A stretch of 64,000 bases of DNA from positions 496,001 to 560,000 of the forward strand of contig NZ_CP033325.1 in NCBI RefSeq assembly GCF_003710105.1, given 5' to 3'. The notes beneath the pieces were generated by a model. It saw only the letters and a list, made by a program, of their open reading frames with translations. It did no database searches and was not told the DNA's origin. Both the position numbers and the translations under genes were made by a program. The stretch comes from Georgenia faecalis (GTDB lineage Bacteria; Actinomycetota; Actinomycetes; Actinomycetales; Actinomycetaceae). Shown piece by piece: positions 17,179-26,194 of the stretch (within the stretch, counting starts at the first letter, position 1; each line of letters opens with the position of its first letter).

Positions 17179-18534
17179 GTGGCGAGCAAGCGTGAACTCA
17201 TCGAGGCGCACAAGTACAGCCGACGGCGCCTCGTCTCGGCCTTCGTCAGCGGCACCCCGCGCGGCAAGGAGGTCGAGAGCCTGTCCCGGGCGCGCCCGGT
17301 CGTGGCCGGCGTCGTGCTCACCGGCCTCATGGTGGCCGGCGTGGCCGTGAGCGGGCTGCTCAGCCCCGGGCTGCCCGAGGACTGGGACCAGCAGGGCGTC
17401 GTCATCACCGAGGAGAGCGGGGAGCGCTTCCTCGCGCTCGAGGGCACCCTCTTCCCGGTCATCAACACGACGTCCGCGCGCCTGCAGCTGCCCGCGGAGT
17501 CCGGGTTCCGGGTCGAGATCGTCCCCGACGACGCGGTGGCGGCCGCGCCGCGCGGCGCCACCATCGGCATCCTCGGAGCGCCCGACGACCTTCCCGGACC
17601 CGCGCAGCTCCTGCAGACCGGGTGGACGTCCTGCCTCGCGCCCACCGGGGCCACGTACCTTGCCGTCGACCCTGCCGTCACCCTCGAGCCCGACCCGGCC
17701 GCCGCCGTGGTCCTCGAGCACGAGGGGGGCCAGGTGCTCGTCGCCGGGGGCGTGCGGTACGCCATCCCGCTCGAGGGGCAGGCCAACGTCCGCCGGGTGC
17801 TGGCCCTCGACACCGTGCCGGCTGTCCCCGCGTCGGGGACCTTCGTCGACCTGTACACCGCAGGGACCGCGCTGCAGTGGCCCTTCGAGCGGATCGCCGG
17901 CTTCGGCGAGACGCTCCCGCAGGCGGTCGGCTCCGCGAAGAGCGTGGGTCAGCTGGTGCGCAACACCGACGTCGGCGGGGCGCCGTCGATCCTCACGCGC
18001 GCCGGCGCTGCGCCGATCTCGGAGTTCGCGGCGGCGCTGTACTCGGTGCAGGCACCGTCCGGCCTGGGCAACGAGATCGAGGTGACCAACGCCGACCTCG
18101 ACACGGTCGCGAACGACACCAACCCCTACCCGCCGGAGAACTGGCCGACGGCGCTGCCCGAGACGACGACCGAGCGGCCCTGCGCCGTCCTCCAGACGAG
18201 TGAGCGCCGGGCCACCACCGCCTTCGCGACCGTGCCGGCGACCGCCGAGATGTTCGGCGGGCGCCGGGTGACGGTCGCGCCCGGCAGCGGGGCGCTCGTC
18301 CGGATGAGCAGCACGGGCACCGGCGTCGGACCGGTGTTCCTCGTCGACCAGACCGCCACCCGCTTCGAGGTCAGCGACCCGTCCGCGGAGACGCTCGCCC
18401 GGCTCGGCTACGCCGACGTCGACCTGGTCCAGGTGCCGGCGCCGTGGCTCGCGCTGCTCGGTGACGGCCCCGAGCTCAACGCGGAAGCGGCGCGCGCCGC
18501 GGTCTCCCGCACGTTGGCCGGAACCGGGTCGTGA
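17179..18534 (+). CDS. eccB: Type VII secretion protein EccB
   Basis: A 451-aa bitopic protein. The N-terminus SKRELIEAHKYSRRRLVSAFVSG matches the EccB signature; one membrane helix follows at about residues 42-62. The rest is the periplasmic/wall-side domain built of repeated R-type subdomains, with the expected Cys pair (TSCLAP near 156 and RPCAVL near 336). EccB caps the ESX complex and contacts MycP. GTG at 17179 follows GGGAAGGAG. The next gene (mycosin 2) starts within its stop codon, a neighbour order seen in many actinobacterial ESX loci. Confidence 0.92.
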   Translation: MASKRELIEAHKYSRRRLVSAFVSGTPRGKEVESLSRARPVVAGVVLTGLMVAGVAVSGLLSPGLPEDWDQQGVVITEESGERFLALEGTLFPVINTTSARLQLPAESGFRVEIVPDDAVAAAPRGATIGILGAPDDLPGPAQLLQTGWTSCLAPTGATYLAVDPAVTLEPDPAAAVVLEHEGGQVLVAGGVRYAIPLEGQANVRRVLALDTVPAVPASGTFVDLYTAGTALQWPFERIAGFGETLPQAVGSAKSVGQLVRNTDVGGAPSILTRAGAAPISEFAAALYSVQAPSGLGNEIEVTNADLDTVANDTNPYPPENWPTALPETTTERPCAVLQTSERRATTAFATVPATAEMFGGRRVTVAPGSGALVRMSSTGTGVGPVFLVDQTATRFEVSDPSAETLARLGYADVDLVQVPAPWLALLGDGPELNAEAARAAVSRTLAGTGS

Positions 18535-19895
18535 GGAGGACCGCCCGTCGGCTCGGCGCCGCGGCCGCGGCGCTCGGGGTGCTCCTGCCCCTCGCGGGGC
18601 TGGCGGGAACGCCCGCGACGCCGGCGACGGCCGGCGTTCCTGTGCCGACGGCGGCCCGCCCGGCGGTGGACGCCGTCGGCGACGCCGACTCCTCGCAGAC
18701 CTGCGACCAGGAGGGCGGGTACGCCATCAGCAGCCGGCCGGTGGCCCTTGACGGCTACGACGCCAGCCGGCTGTGGTCCCGCGCGGCGGGCCGCGGGGTG
18801 CGGGTCGCCGTCGTCGACTCGGGGATCAACGTCGCGAACCCGCACTTCACCACCGAGGGGCCGACCGGGCCCGCCTACGAGGCCGGCACGTCCCTGCTGC
18901 CCGCCTCACTGGCCGAGGAGTACGTCAACGCCTACGACCCGCGGGGCTGGGCTGACCCCTCCGGGCACGGCACCGCCGTCGCCGGCATCATCGCCGCGCG
19001 GCCCGTGGAGGACTCGACGTCGGAGGTCGTGGGCCTCGCCCCGTACGCGACGATCGTGCCCGTGCAGGTCTTCGGCGCCGTCGTCGAGACGAGCGAGGAC
19101 AGCGTCGACCTGCTCCCCGACACCGGCCGGCTCGCCGCCGGCATCCGGTGGGCGGCGGACGCCGGCGTCCAGGTCATCGCCGTGTCGATGAGCGTCCTCG
19201 ACCCCGACCCGCGCCTCGCGGAGGCCGTCGCCTACGCCGTCGGCAAGGGCATCCTCGTCGTCGCCAGCGCGGGCAGCTTCGAGACGGCCGCCGAGGGTGA
19301 CCCGGGTGGCGTGCACTACCCGGCCGGGTTCCCCGGCGTCCTCGGCGTCACCGCCGTCGACGTCTTCGGGCAGCCGTCCGCTCGCAACTTCACCGGGGAG
19401 CACGTCGACGTCGCGGCGCCCGGGCAGCAGGTGGCCACGGCCTACCGCGGGCTGCTCGACTGCTACCTCGGGGAGGAACCCGCGCCGAGCTACGCCGTCC
19501 CGTACGTCGCTGCGACCGCTGCGCTGCTCGCGGAGGAGTTCCCCGACGAGGGCGCCGAGATGTGGGCGCACCGGATCATGATGTCGGCGGAGCGGCCGCA
19601 GCAGGCCGTGCGGGACGACGCCGTCGGCTGGGGCGCGCTCGCTCCCTACGACGCGCTCACCATGACCGTCGACCCCGACCGGCCGGGCCCGGCCGTCCCG
19701 GGGCACCCGCCCGTGAAGGACGTGTCCGAGGCCACCGCCCCGCCGGTGGCGTCGCCGCCGGTGGACCCGTGGGCGCCCGCGCGGGACTCAGGGCTCCTGC
19801 TCGCCGTCGGTGGCGTGGCGCTCGTGGCGGTGCTCGCGATGGTCCGGACCCTGGGGCGCGGCACCCACCGCGGACGCATCGAGGTGCCCGGATGA
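18531..19895 (+). CDS. mycP: Mycosin (subtilisin-like protease MycP, copy 2)
   Basis: A 454-aa S8 protease with signal peptide (residues 8-35), protease domain, and C-terminal membrane helix (about 420-440) followed by a basic tail. Triad Asp96 (VVDSGI), His146 (SGHGTAVAG) and Ser320 (APSYAVPYV), the last in place of GTSFAAPxV. GTG 18531 overlaps eccB. It is the canonical mycosin of the locus. Known roles are stabilising the EccBCDE complex and limited proteolysis of substrates at the outer face of the membrane. Confidence 0.9.
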   Translation: MRRTARRLGAAAAALGVLLPLAGLAGTPATPATAGVPVPTAARPAVDAVGDADSSQTCDQEGGYAISSRPVALDGYDASRLWSRAAGRGVRVAVVDSGINVANPHFTTEGPTGPAYEAGTSLLPASLAEEYVNAYDPRGWADPSGHGTAVAGIIAARPVEDSTSEVVGLAPYATIVPVQVFGAVVETSEDSVDLLPDTGRLAAGIRWAADAGVQVIAVSMSVLDPDPRLAEAVAYAVGKGILVVASAGSFETAAEGDPGGVHYPAGFPGVLGVTAVDVFGQPSARNFTGEHVDVAAPGQQVATAYRGLLDCYLGEEPAPSYAVPYVAATAALLAEEFPDEGAEMWAHRIMMSAERPQQAVRDDAVGWGALAPYDALTMTVDPDRPGPAVPGHPPVKDVSEATAPPVASPPVDPWAPARDSGLLLAVGGVALVAVLAMVRTLGRGTHRGRIEVPG

Positions 19896-19985
19896 CGGAC
19901 ACCGTGCGCAAACGCTGGCGCTCGGCGCCGGGGGTCTCCATGATCATCACCAGTAGAGCAGTCGTCCTAACAAGGAGGTCGCGTC

Positions 19986-20303
19986 GTGGCAGGTGACGGG
20001 TACGAGGTCGAGGCAGGGGACCTCCGGGTCCAGGCGAACAGGGACTGGACGGACGCGGCCGAGCTCAACGGTGCGGCTGCCGACCTCAACCAGTGCAACG
20101 CCCCGGCCGCCGCCGGGGCGGCCGACTCCCCGGACCTCACAGAGGCCATGGAGTACGCGCTGAGCCTGTTCCGGAACGTGTTCTGGGAGTTCTCCGACGC
20201 GACGGCGATCCTCGGCTCCTCCGAGTCGGTCGCGGCGTCCCGATACGACAACAACGAGGCCGAGAGCTCGTCGCTCTACGGCCGGATGGGAATGCCTCGA
20301 TGA
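19986..20303 (+). CDS. Small type VII locus protein, WXG100 size
   Basis: A 105-aa acidic protein with a perfect AAGGAGGT ribosome-binding site before GTG 19986. It is probably helical and lacks a clear WXG (one Trp in DWTDAAE and one in VFWEFSD). The stop overlaps the start of the 839-aa WXG protein (ATGA). This small-then-large arrangement is typical of accessory proteins or chaperones encoded directly before large LXG/WXG toxins. The 90-bp gap after mycosin 2 holds no clear promoter. Confidence 0.65.
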   Translation: MAGDGYEVEAGDLRVQANRDWTDAAELNGAAADLNQCNAPAAAGAADSPDLTEAMEYALSLFRNVFWEFSDATAILGSSESVAASRYDNNEAESSSLYGRMGMPR

Positions 20304-22819
20304 GCGGCGCCACCGCCCTCCCGCTCCCGGAGGGGACCCCCGGGTCCCTCACCGCGGTGAGCAGCGACCTCGTCCGGGTCGACTCCCGCGTCGACCAGAC
20401 CCTCATCGCCCAGCACGGCGCGAGCTCGCCCGTCATCAGCTCCAGCTGGAAGGGCGGCGCCGCCGAGTCACGGGCCGCCGAGGCGAACACGCTGCGGGCG
20501 CGGCTGACGAGCGCGAGCGACCGGCTCCCCACGATCGGCACCGCGCTGACGACGTACGGCGAGAAGCTCGCCACCACGATCGAGAAGGTGCGGCGGTGGC
20601 AGCGGAAGTGGGACGAGGCCCAGGAGACCTACACGACGCTGGTCCGCCGGCTCCGCAACGAGCCCGACGAGGAGGGCTTCGACAAGCAGGCCGTGGCCGA
20701 CAAGGCCGCCGACGACCGTGACGCCGAGCACGAGCGGCTCAAGCGGCTGTACACCGACGCCATGGACGAGCTGACCGCGGCGGGGAAGACCGCGGCCACG
20801 ACGGTCCGCGGCCAGTGCGACCTCGTCGTCCCCGAGGGCAACGCCGACAGCCGCAACGAGGTCGGTGCGCACCTGCTGCGCGACCTGCCCCTGTCCGGTG
20901 GCGAGGCGATGAGCGAGCTCGCCAAGGACGTGGCTCCCGAGCTCGCGGACGACCTGCGCAAGGTCGTCGAGTCGAACGACCCCGACAAGATCGCCGCCTT
21001 CCTCGAGGAGTACGAGCAGTACGCCGACGACCCGTACTTCGCGCAGGCCGTCATGTCCGAGCTCGAGGCCGAGGGTCTCATGGAGACCTTCACCGACCTC
21101 GCGATCGTGAACGCCTCGCTGGCGGGGCAGGACGACAAGCTGGGCGACCAGCAGCAGGCTCTCCTGAGCATGCTCGGCACCATGTACGCCACGGCGTCCG
21201 GCCCCGCCGAGGGGGACGTGGACCCGCACGGGTACAACTTCGAGGGCATCAACGAGTGGCGGGACGAGGTCTGGTTCCCCTCTCTCACCGAGTCCGGCCG
21301 AACCGATTACGAGTTCGCCAACGACAGCTTCGCCGGCGGTCACTTCGACGGTTACTGGGCGCAGGGCCAGCTGCTCGCGGCCGCTACCCAGGCCGGCGTC
21401 AGCCCGGGCGTCGATTTCATGGAGCATGTCGGCGTCGACCTCGTGGAGTGGGACCGGGAGAACGGGGGCTACGAGGACTACCGCTCGTTCAACCACGGGC
21501 CGACGGGGATGACGGGGCCCGACTTCTTCGACTACGGCGACCGCGACTCCATGCGGGCCTTCCACGCCAATGACCCGGTCTGGGCGCTCCTCGAGTCCGC
21601 GTCCCAGCACGAGGAGACCACCCAGGCCCTGCTCATGTCGGACGTCTCGGCCAAGAACGGGGACCAGTCGATCGTCGACTACCTCGTGCGCGAGCGGGGC
21701 GGCTCGATGGAGACGCGCATGCCGTTCCCCGACGGGGGGAAGCTGCTCGCCGAGACGGTCGCGGAGTACGGCACCGACCGGAGCGACGAGGCCAGCACAG
21801 CGCTCGCCGCGCAGTACCTCAACGCCTACGTCGACACCGTCGGGTCCGGGGAGTTCGCCAACGGCGAGAAGATGACCGACAACGCGTTCGCCGAGGGGCG
21901 CACGGGCACCGCGGACGTCATCAGCGCGCACATCGAGGACTTCATCCGGGCCACCGACAGCCCCGACGTCAGCAATAGCCCCTTCAGCGAGGAGCTGGGT
22001 CGCGCGGGCGACCCGACCTCGTACCGGGTCAACTTCGACGAGGAGACCAGCGACCACTTCGCGCAGATGTTCGGCGACCTCGCCCTCGACCGTCCCGACG
22101 AGGTGGTCACCTCCGACAACCCGGACGCCCGGGACAACCCGCCGGCGCTCCAGCGGGTGTTCAACGCCGCCCTGGCGCACAACGCCACGGCGCTCCACGA
22201 GGGGTACGCCAGCCCCGACGGAGACCCGATGGTCGCCATGGACCGCGGGGCCGGCTTCCTCGTCCACCTCACCGAGAGTGCCGGCCACGGGCGGGTGGAG
22301 TCGGCCGAGGCGCAGGACGCCTACAACGAGTACCTCCGTGAGGTGCTCGACTCTGGCGCGGGCCTCGTTCCCGTGGGCAGCATCCCCGTCGTGGGGGGCG
22401 TGGCCGACGCCGCCTACGGGCTCGGGACCGACGCCATCCTCGACCGGATCATCGACACCGACCACGCCACGCGCCAGGAGGTGAGCGAGGCCGAGGTCGG
22501 TCAGAACGTCCGGAAGCTGCTCGAGGACCAGGCCACGATGGCGGTCATCGAGAACGGGGCGTGGGAGGAGGGCAAGGACCCGGTGACCTGGGCCGCGGAT
22601 CGCGGGCTCTCCGACTCTCAGACCTTCGTCCGGGACGGCCAGCTCATGCCCATCGAGGAGATCCTCGCGGACCCCGACCGGCAGGCGGCCTTCTTCGACC
22701 ACTACCTCCGCGAGCCGGATGGTGGTGCCGGCGTGATCCGCGAGCTCACCGACCAGATCGAGGAGGCCGTCGGGTCCGGCTCCGTGCGGGCTGAGGACGA
22801 CTACAAAGCGGGCGGGTGA
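20300..22819 (+). CDS. Large WXG-headed type VII substrate, possible toxin
   Basis: An 839-aa protein without signal peptide. The N-terminal 110 residues form a WXG100-like helical hairpin with Trp50-Lys-Gly52 in SSSWKGGAAES. A long charged helix region (100-190) follows. The middle is acidic and mostly helical; near residues 670-720 a Gly-rich hydrophobic stretch (LVPVGSIPVVGGVADAAYG) is of the kind seen in large secreted actinobacterial proteins. The C-terminus shows no nuclease, ADP-ribosyl or deaminase motif that I can name. ATG 20300 is coupled to the upstream small gene. Two lipoproteins follow at once. Role as toxin or wall-associated effector is inference. Confidence 0.65.
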   Translation: MSGATALPLPEGTPGSLTAVSSDLVRVDSRVDQTLIAQHGASSPVISSSWKGGAAESRAAEANTLRARLTSASDRLPTIGTALTTYGEKLATTIEKVRRWQRKWDEAQETYTTLVRRLRNEPDEEGFDKQAVADKAADDRDAEHERLKRLYTDAMDELTAAGKTAATTVRGQCDLVVPEGNADSRNEVGAHLLRDLPLSGGEAMSELAKDVAPELADDLRKVVESNDPDKIAAFLEEYEQYADDPYFAQAVMSELEAEGLMETFTDLAIVNASLAGQDDKLGDQQQALLSMLGTMYATASGPAEGDVDPHGYNFEGINEWRDEVWFPSLTESGRTDYEFANDSFAGGHFDGYWAQGQLLAAATQAGVSPGVDFMEHVGVDLVEWDRENGGYEDYRSFNHGPTGMTGPDFFDYGDRDSMRAFHANDPVWALLESASQHEETTQALLMSDVSAKNGDQSIVDYLVRERGGSMETRMPFPDGGKLLAETVAEYGTDRSDEASTALAAQYLNAYVDTVGSGEFANGEKMTDNAFAEGRTGTADVISAHIEDFIRATDSPDVSNSPFSEELGRAGDPTSYRVNFDEETSDHFAQMFGDLALDRPDEVVTSDNPDARDNPPALQRVFNAALAHNATALHEGYASPDGDPMVAMDRGAGFLVHLTESAGHGRVESAEAQDAYNEYLREVLDSGAGLVPVGSIPVVGGVADAAYGLGTDAILDRIIDTDHATRQEVSEAEVGQNVRKLLEDQATMAVIENGAWEEGKDPVTWAADRGLSDSQTFVRDGQLMPIEEILADPDRQAAFFDHYLREPDGGAGVIRELTDQIEEAVGSGSVRAEDDYKAGG

Positions 22820-22823
22820 GCGG

Positions 22824-23540
22824 ATGAGGTACCGGGTCGGCGAGCGTGCGCTGGGCCTGAGCGCCGCCGCCGCTGTCGCAGTCGGCGTGGCGGGGTGCTC
22901 CTCCGCCCCCACGCCGGAGGAGGTCATCGACTTCGGCGCGCACCTGCCCGCCGGGGACCGGTGGTGCCAGGTGCTCACGGCGGACCAGGTGGGGACGTTG
23001 CTCGGCGCGGGCGACCTCGACCGGGTGCGGGAGACCGGCGCCATCGGCCCCGACGCGTCGGTAGGGCAGAACTGCGAGGTGGTGTGGGCGGACGGGGACG
23101 AGCCGGTGAGGCTCGCGTCCGCCTACGTGAACTTCCGCTGGGGGGACTCGTCCGTGGACTCGCTGACGAACCTGCGCAACCTCCTGGGGGAGGACGGAGA
23201 GCGCCTCGCCGGCGGGGAGGTGGAGGAGCTTCGCCCCGGGGTCTACCTCCAGAGCAGCGACGACAGCCTCCACGTGTTCCAGGCGTGTGCGCCGACGTCC
23301 GCGGACGCGGAGGACCGCCCGGTGCGGGACGGCGCCCCGCTGCCGACGGTGCTCACCGGGGCGGTGTCCCTGAGCCCGGCACCGGAGGGCGAGCCGCTCA
23401 CCGGGGAGGAGCTCGCCCAGCTGGGAGAGGTCCTCACCGAACGGATGCACTGGGCCAACCAGTACCCCTGCGCCGGCGAGGCCCGTCCGCTCGGCGCCGA
23501 GGACTGGCAGCCCCTCGTCGACCTCGTCTTCGCCGACTGA
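22824..23540 (+). CDS. Lipoprotein (paralogue 1) behind the WXG protein
   Basis: A 238-aa predicted lipoprotein: basic N-terminus, hydrophobic core and lipobox GVAGC with Cys25. The mature part has two further conserved spots shared with the next gene: WCQVLTADQVGTLLGAGDLDRVRETG and a late ARPLGAEDWQPLVDL. The pattern resembles DUF3558-type actinobacterial lipoproteins (weak call). It starts 4 nt after the large WXG protein, so it is co-transcribed. It could be an immunity protein, an adaptor, or a receptor on the outer face; none is demonstrated. Confidence 0.65.
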   Translation: MRYRVGERALGLSAAAAVAVGVAGCSSAPTPEEVIDFGAHLPAGDRWCQVLTADQVGTLLGAGDLDRVRETGAIGPDASVGQNCEVVWADGDEPVRLASAYVNFRWGDSSVDSLTNLRNLLGEDGERLAGGEVEELRPGVYLQSSDDSLHVFQACAPTSADAEDRPVRDGAPLPTVLTGAVSLSPAPEGEPLTGEELAQLGEVLTERMHWANQYPCAGEARPLGAEDWQPLVDLVFAD

Positions 23541-23542
23541 CC

Positions 23543-24229
23543 ATGCCTCCTGCTCGTGATCATGCAGAAGTTCCAACCAGGAGCGGCCACGGCCGCCCGG
23601 GCAGGCGCGCCGCCGTCGCGCTGGCCGTGCTCGCGCTGGCGGGATGCTCGTCGGTGCCGCCCGCTGACGAGGTCATCCCGAACTCCTCGCCGTCGCAGGA
23701 GGGCGGTTGGTGCGCGGTACTCACGGAGGAGGACGTCGCGGCTCTCGTGGGCGCGGACCAGACCGAGCGCGTGCGCCAGAGCGGGCAGATGTCCCGCACC
23801 CGGACGACCCGGGAGTGCACCCTCTACTGGGCGGACGGCCGGGAGTACACCACCGTCGCGACGATTCGTGCCATCAACGGCGGCGTGATCGGCGACGGTG
23901 ACATGGGGCACCGGCGCATCCTTCCCGTGATCGGCGAAGGTGGGCGGCTCGTGGCCGACGGCAGCACCGTCGAGCTCGGTGACGGCGTCTATCGCCACGG
24001 CGAGTACGTCGTCACGTGGACCGTCCTCGGCCCGGACGAGGAGCAACCCGCGATCGCCGAGACGGCGCTCTACATCCCCGACGGCCTTCCTGGCGAGATC
24101 TCACAGGAGCGGCTCGCGGAGATCGGGGAGCAGATGCAGAGCATGACGGCCGGCCTGGTCGACTGGCAGGGGCAGGCGCGCCCGTTCGCGGTCGAGGACC
24201 TCGCCCGCCTTCTCGAGGCGGGCGGGTGA
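23543..24229 (+). CDS. Lipoprotein (paralogue 2)
   Basis: A 228-aa predicted lipoprotein with RR then hydrophobic core and lipobox ALAGC (Cys35). It is a diverged paralogue of the preceding gene: WCAVLTEEDVAALVGADQTERVRQSG lines up with the equivalent stretch there, as does ARPFAVEDLARLLE at the end. It begins 2 nt after the previous stop. The start region happens to contain GTGATCATGCAGAA, which resembles a dispersed intergenic motif of this window, so the true start could be a little further in, though all in-frame options keep the signal peptide. Confidence 0.65.
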   Translation: MPPARDHAEVPTRSGHGRPGRRAAVALAVLALAGCSSVPPADEVIPNSSPSQEGGWCAVLTEEDVAALVGADQTERVRQSGQMSRTRTTRECTLYWADGREYTTVATIRAINGGVIGDGDMGHRRILPVIGEGGRLVADGSTVELGDGVYRHGEYVVTWTVLGPDEEQPAIAETALYIPDGLPGEISQERLAEIGEQMQSMTAGLVDWQGQARPFAVEDLARLLEAGG

Positions 24230-24244
24230 GCGGGTCGACACAGC

Positions 24245-24458
24245 GAGCCCATCGGGGCCGGCGTGCCGTCCTCGGGCTACTACGCCGCCACGCTCGGGGC
24301 CCTGCGCGACCTGGTCGGGAAGGGCGCGGAGCGGTTGTCCTCCGGGGCCACGCTCCACGACGTGACGGCCTGGGTCTAACCGTGCGAGGGCACCCTGGTT
24401 CCGCTCGGCCCGGGGGGACTGGCAGCCGCTGCTGGACCGCGCCACCGGCGTCGGCTGA
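24245..24458 (+). pseudogene. Remnant of a third lipoprotein paralogue
   Basis: Two fragments in different frames. 24245-24379 reads ...ALRDLVGKGAERLSSGATL..., matching NLRNLLGEDGERLAGG of paralogue 1, then stops at TAA. About 24400-24458 reads FRSARGDWQPLLDRATGVG and stop, matching ARPLGAEDWQPLVDLVFAD. The N-terminal half with the lipobox is gone. It shows that the gene family expanded and decayed here. Confidence 0.6.
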
Positions 24459-24473
24459 GGCAGTCGCCGTCGG

Positions 24474-25034
24474 TCAGAGCTCGCGGCGCATGAGCCAGCG
24501 CGGCCGGTGCCCGCTGTGCCCCGTCGTGGGCGCGGCCCGGTGGAACCCTGCTCGCTCGAACGCCTCCACGGTGCCCACGTACCCGGAGATGACGTCGACC
24601 TTGTCGCCGCCCTTCTCGATCGGGTAGCCCTCCACCACCTCGGCGCCGTGCGCCCGGGCGTGCTCGACCGCGCCGGCGAGGAGCTCGTGCATGAGCCCCC
24701 GACGGCGGTACCCCGGCCGCACGACGAAGCACACGACGCTCCACGGCTCGGGCCCCTCGAGGAGCGGAAGCGTGCGGGAGCGCATGAGCCGCCGGTACGT
24801 CCCGCGCGGCGCCACCGAGCACCAGCCCGCGACGTCGTCGTCGACGTAGGCGAGCACCCCGGGCCCCGGCTCGGTGGCGCACTCGGCGCGCATGTACTCC
24901 GGGCGCGCGAGGTTGGGCACGCGCGAGTCGCGGTAGCTCATGCACCAGCAGCCGCCGGCGTCGGCCCGTTTCGTCCCGACCACCAGCGCGAAGTCCTCGA
25001 AGCGCCCGACGGCGGGGCGCACCTGCGTCGCCAT
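24474..25034 (-). CDS. GNAT-family N-acetyltransferase
   Basis: A 186-aa acetyltransferase. The acetyl-CoA binding core is CFVVRPGYRRRGLMHELLAGAVEHARAHGA (motif A, R/Q-x-x-G-x-G/A as RRRGLM), followed by a strand and the C-terminal GTVEAFERAGF typical of motif B. The N-terminal CWCMSYRD segment is a feature of the YjgM/DUF-type subgroup. ATG 25034 was chosen; the longer frame upstream is Arg/Pro noise. Substrate unknown. It is convergent with the lipoprotein remnant and divergent from the next gene. Confidence 0.75.
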   Translation of the reverse strand: MATQVRPAVGRFEDFALVVGTKRADAGGCWCMSYRDSRVPNLARPEYMRAECATEPGPGVLAYVDDDVAGWCSVAPRGTYRRLMRSRTLPLLEGPEPWSVVCFVVRPGYRRRGLMHELLAGAVEHARAHGAEVVEGYPIEKGGDKVDVISGYVGTVEAFERAGFHRAAPTTGHSGHRPRWLMRREL

Positions 25035-25174
25035 GTCGGCACAGTAGGGGTCCGCGCCGACCCGGGGAAGGGCCCGGCGTCGCCGTGCGAGTGCGGTCCT
25101 CCCCGGCGCGCCGCGGTCGCCGGTGTTGCCGTCGTCGCCTCGCGGGCCGGCCTCGCGCGCGACAGGGTGGTCCC

Positions 25175-26191
25175 ATGGCCAAGGGGTCGAGGACCACCGC
25201 GGGCGGTGCCACGGGGGCCCGTCACCCGCGGACGCCGGCCAGCGGCGCCACGGGCGTGCCGGGGACGGCGCCCCGCGCCGTCGTCGTCGCCGACGTGGCC
25301 GGGACGACCTACCGGCACCTGCGCCTGGCCGTCGTGGCGCTCGCGGTCCTGCTCCTCGTCGCACTCGCGACCGAGATCCTGGCCGACGGCGGCCGGGAGC
25401 GCTTCGGCTCCATCAGCGGGTACTACTACTCGCCGGTGCGCGACGTGCTCGTGGGGTCCCTCGTCGCCACGGGGGTGGTGCTCCTCGCGATCCGCGGCCG
25501 GCGCGGGTGGGAGGAGACCCTCCTCACCGTCGCCGGGATGCTCGCACCGGTCGTCGCCCTGGTGCCGACGCCGGTCGCCGCGGACCGCGCCGACGGCGGG
25601 TGCCCCGCGGGCGCCACCCGGTGCCTGCCGCCGGGGGCCGCCGAGAGCGTCGAGTCCAGCGTCCTCGCGCTCATCGTCGTCGGCGCCCTGGTCCTCGCGG
25701 CCACCGTCGTGGGTGCAGTCGTCGGGGCGGCCCGCGGCTGGCCCTGGCGCGATTTCGCTGCCTGGGGACCGCTCGTCACCGCGTCGCTCGTCTGGGCCGC
25801 GGCGGCCGTCTCCTTCTGGCTCGCCCGGGACGCCTTCCTCGCCGTGGGGCACTACGCGGCGGCCGTCGCGTTCTTCGCGTGCACCGCCGCGCTGGCGTAC
25901 GTCAACGGCCGACGGGTGGCCGCTCGGCAGGGCGTCCCGCTCATGCCCGCCGCGGCCTACGCCCGCTGCTACCGCGCCATCAGCGCGCTCATGGCCCTCA
26001 CGCTCGTTGCCGCCGGTGCCTACTACCTGGTGACGTGGTGGGCGGACCGGGAGGCCTGGTCGGCGACGGTCTTCACCGCGGAGCTCGTCCTCGTCGTCCT
26101 CTTCACGGTGTTCTGGGGCCTGCAGACGGCGGAGAACTGGCGGGCCGAGGCCGTGATCGAGGAGGCCGGCGGGGGAGCGCCGGCCGCGTGA
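25175..26191 (+). CDS. Polytopic membrane protein of unknown function
   Basis: A 338-aa protein with about seven hydrophobic segments from residue 45 to 325. The family-like signature SISGYYYSPVRDVLVGSL appears after the first membrane helix; it recurs in uncharacterised actinobacterial membrane proteins (DUF998-like). An extracellular loop holds two Cys (GGCPAGATRCLPP). There is no enzymatic motif. ATG 25175 is preferred over 25085, which lies in Arg-rich filler. Function unknown. Confidence 0.65.
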   Translation: MAKGSRTTAGGATGARHPRTPASGATGVPGTAPRAVVVADVAGTTYRHLRLAVVALAVLLLVALATEILADGGRERFGSISGYYYSPVRDVLVGSLVATGVVLLAIRGRRGWEETLLTVAGMLAPVVALVPTPVAADRADGGCPAGATRCLPPGAAESVESSVLALIVVGALVLAATVVGAVVGAARGWPWRDFAAWGPLVTASLVWAAAAVSFWLARDAFLAVGHYAAAVAFFACTAALAYVNGRRVAARQGVPLMPAAAYARCYRAISALMALTLVAAGAYYLVTWWADREAWSATVFTAELVLVVLFTVFWGLQTAENWRAEAVIEEAGGGAPAA

Positions 26192-26194
26192 GGG

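Noticed and set aside
19892-19996. 34-codon frame overlapping the end of mycosin 2 (ATGA)
   Set aside because: Very basic and without pattern; its end overlaps the well-supported start of the next gene. The overlap alone is too weak to call a gene.
20468-23044. 858-aa minus-strand frame opposite the large WXG protein
   Set aside because: The + strand protein has a WXG motif, coupled start and sensible composition; the minus frame is Val/Leu/Arg repeats typical of an antisense shadow.
23556-23569. Fifth copy of the dispersed GTGATC motif
   Set aside because: Only 14 bases match and it falls within the coding start of lipoprotein 2, so chance is a fair explanation; not listed as a repeat copy.
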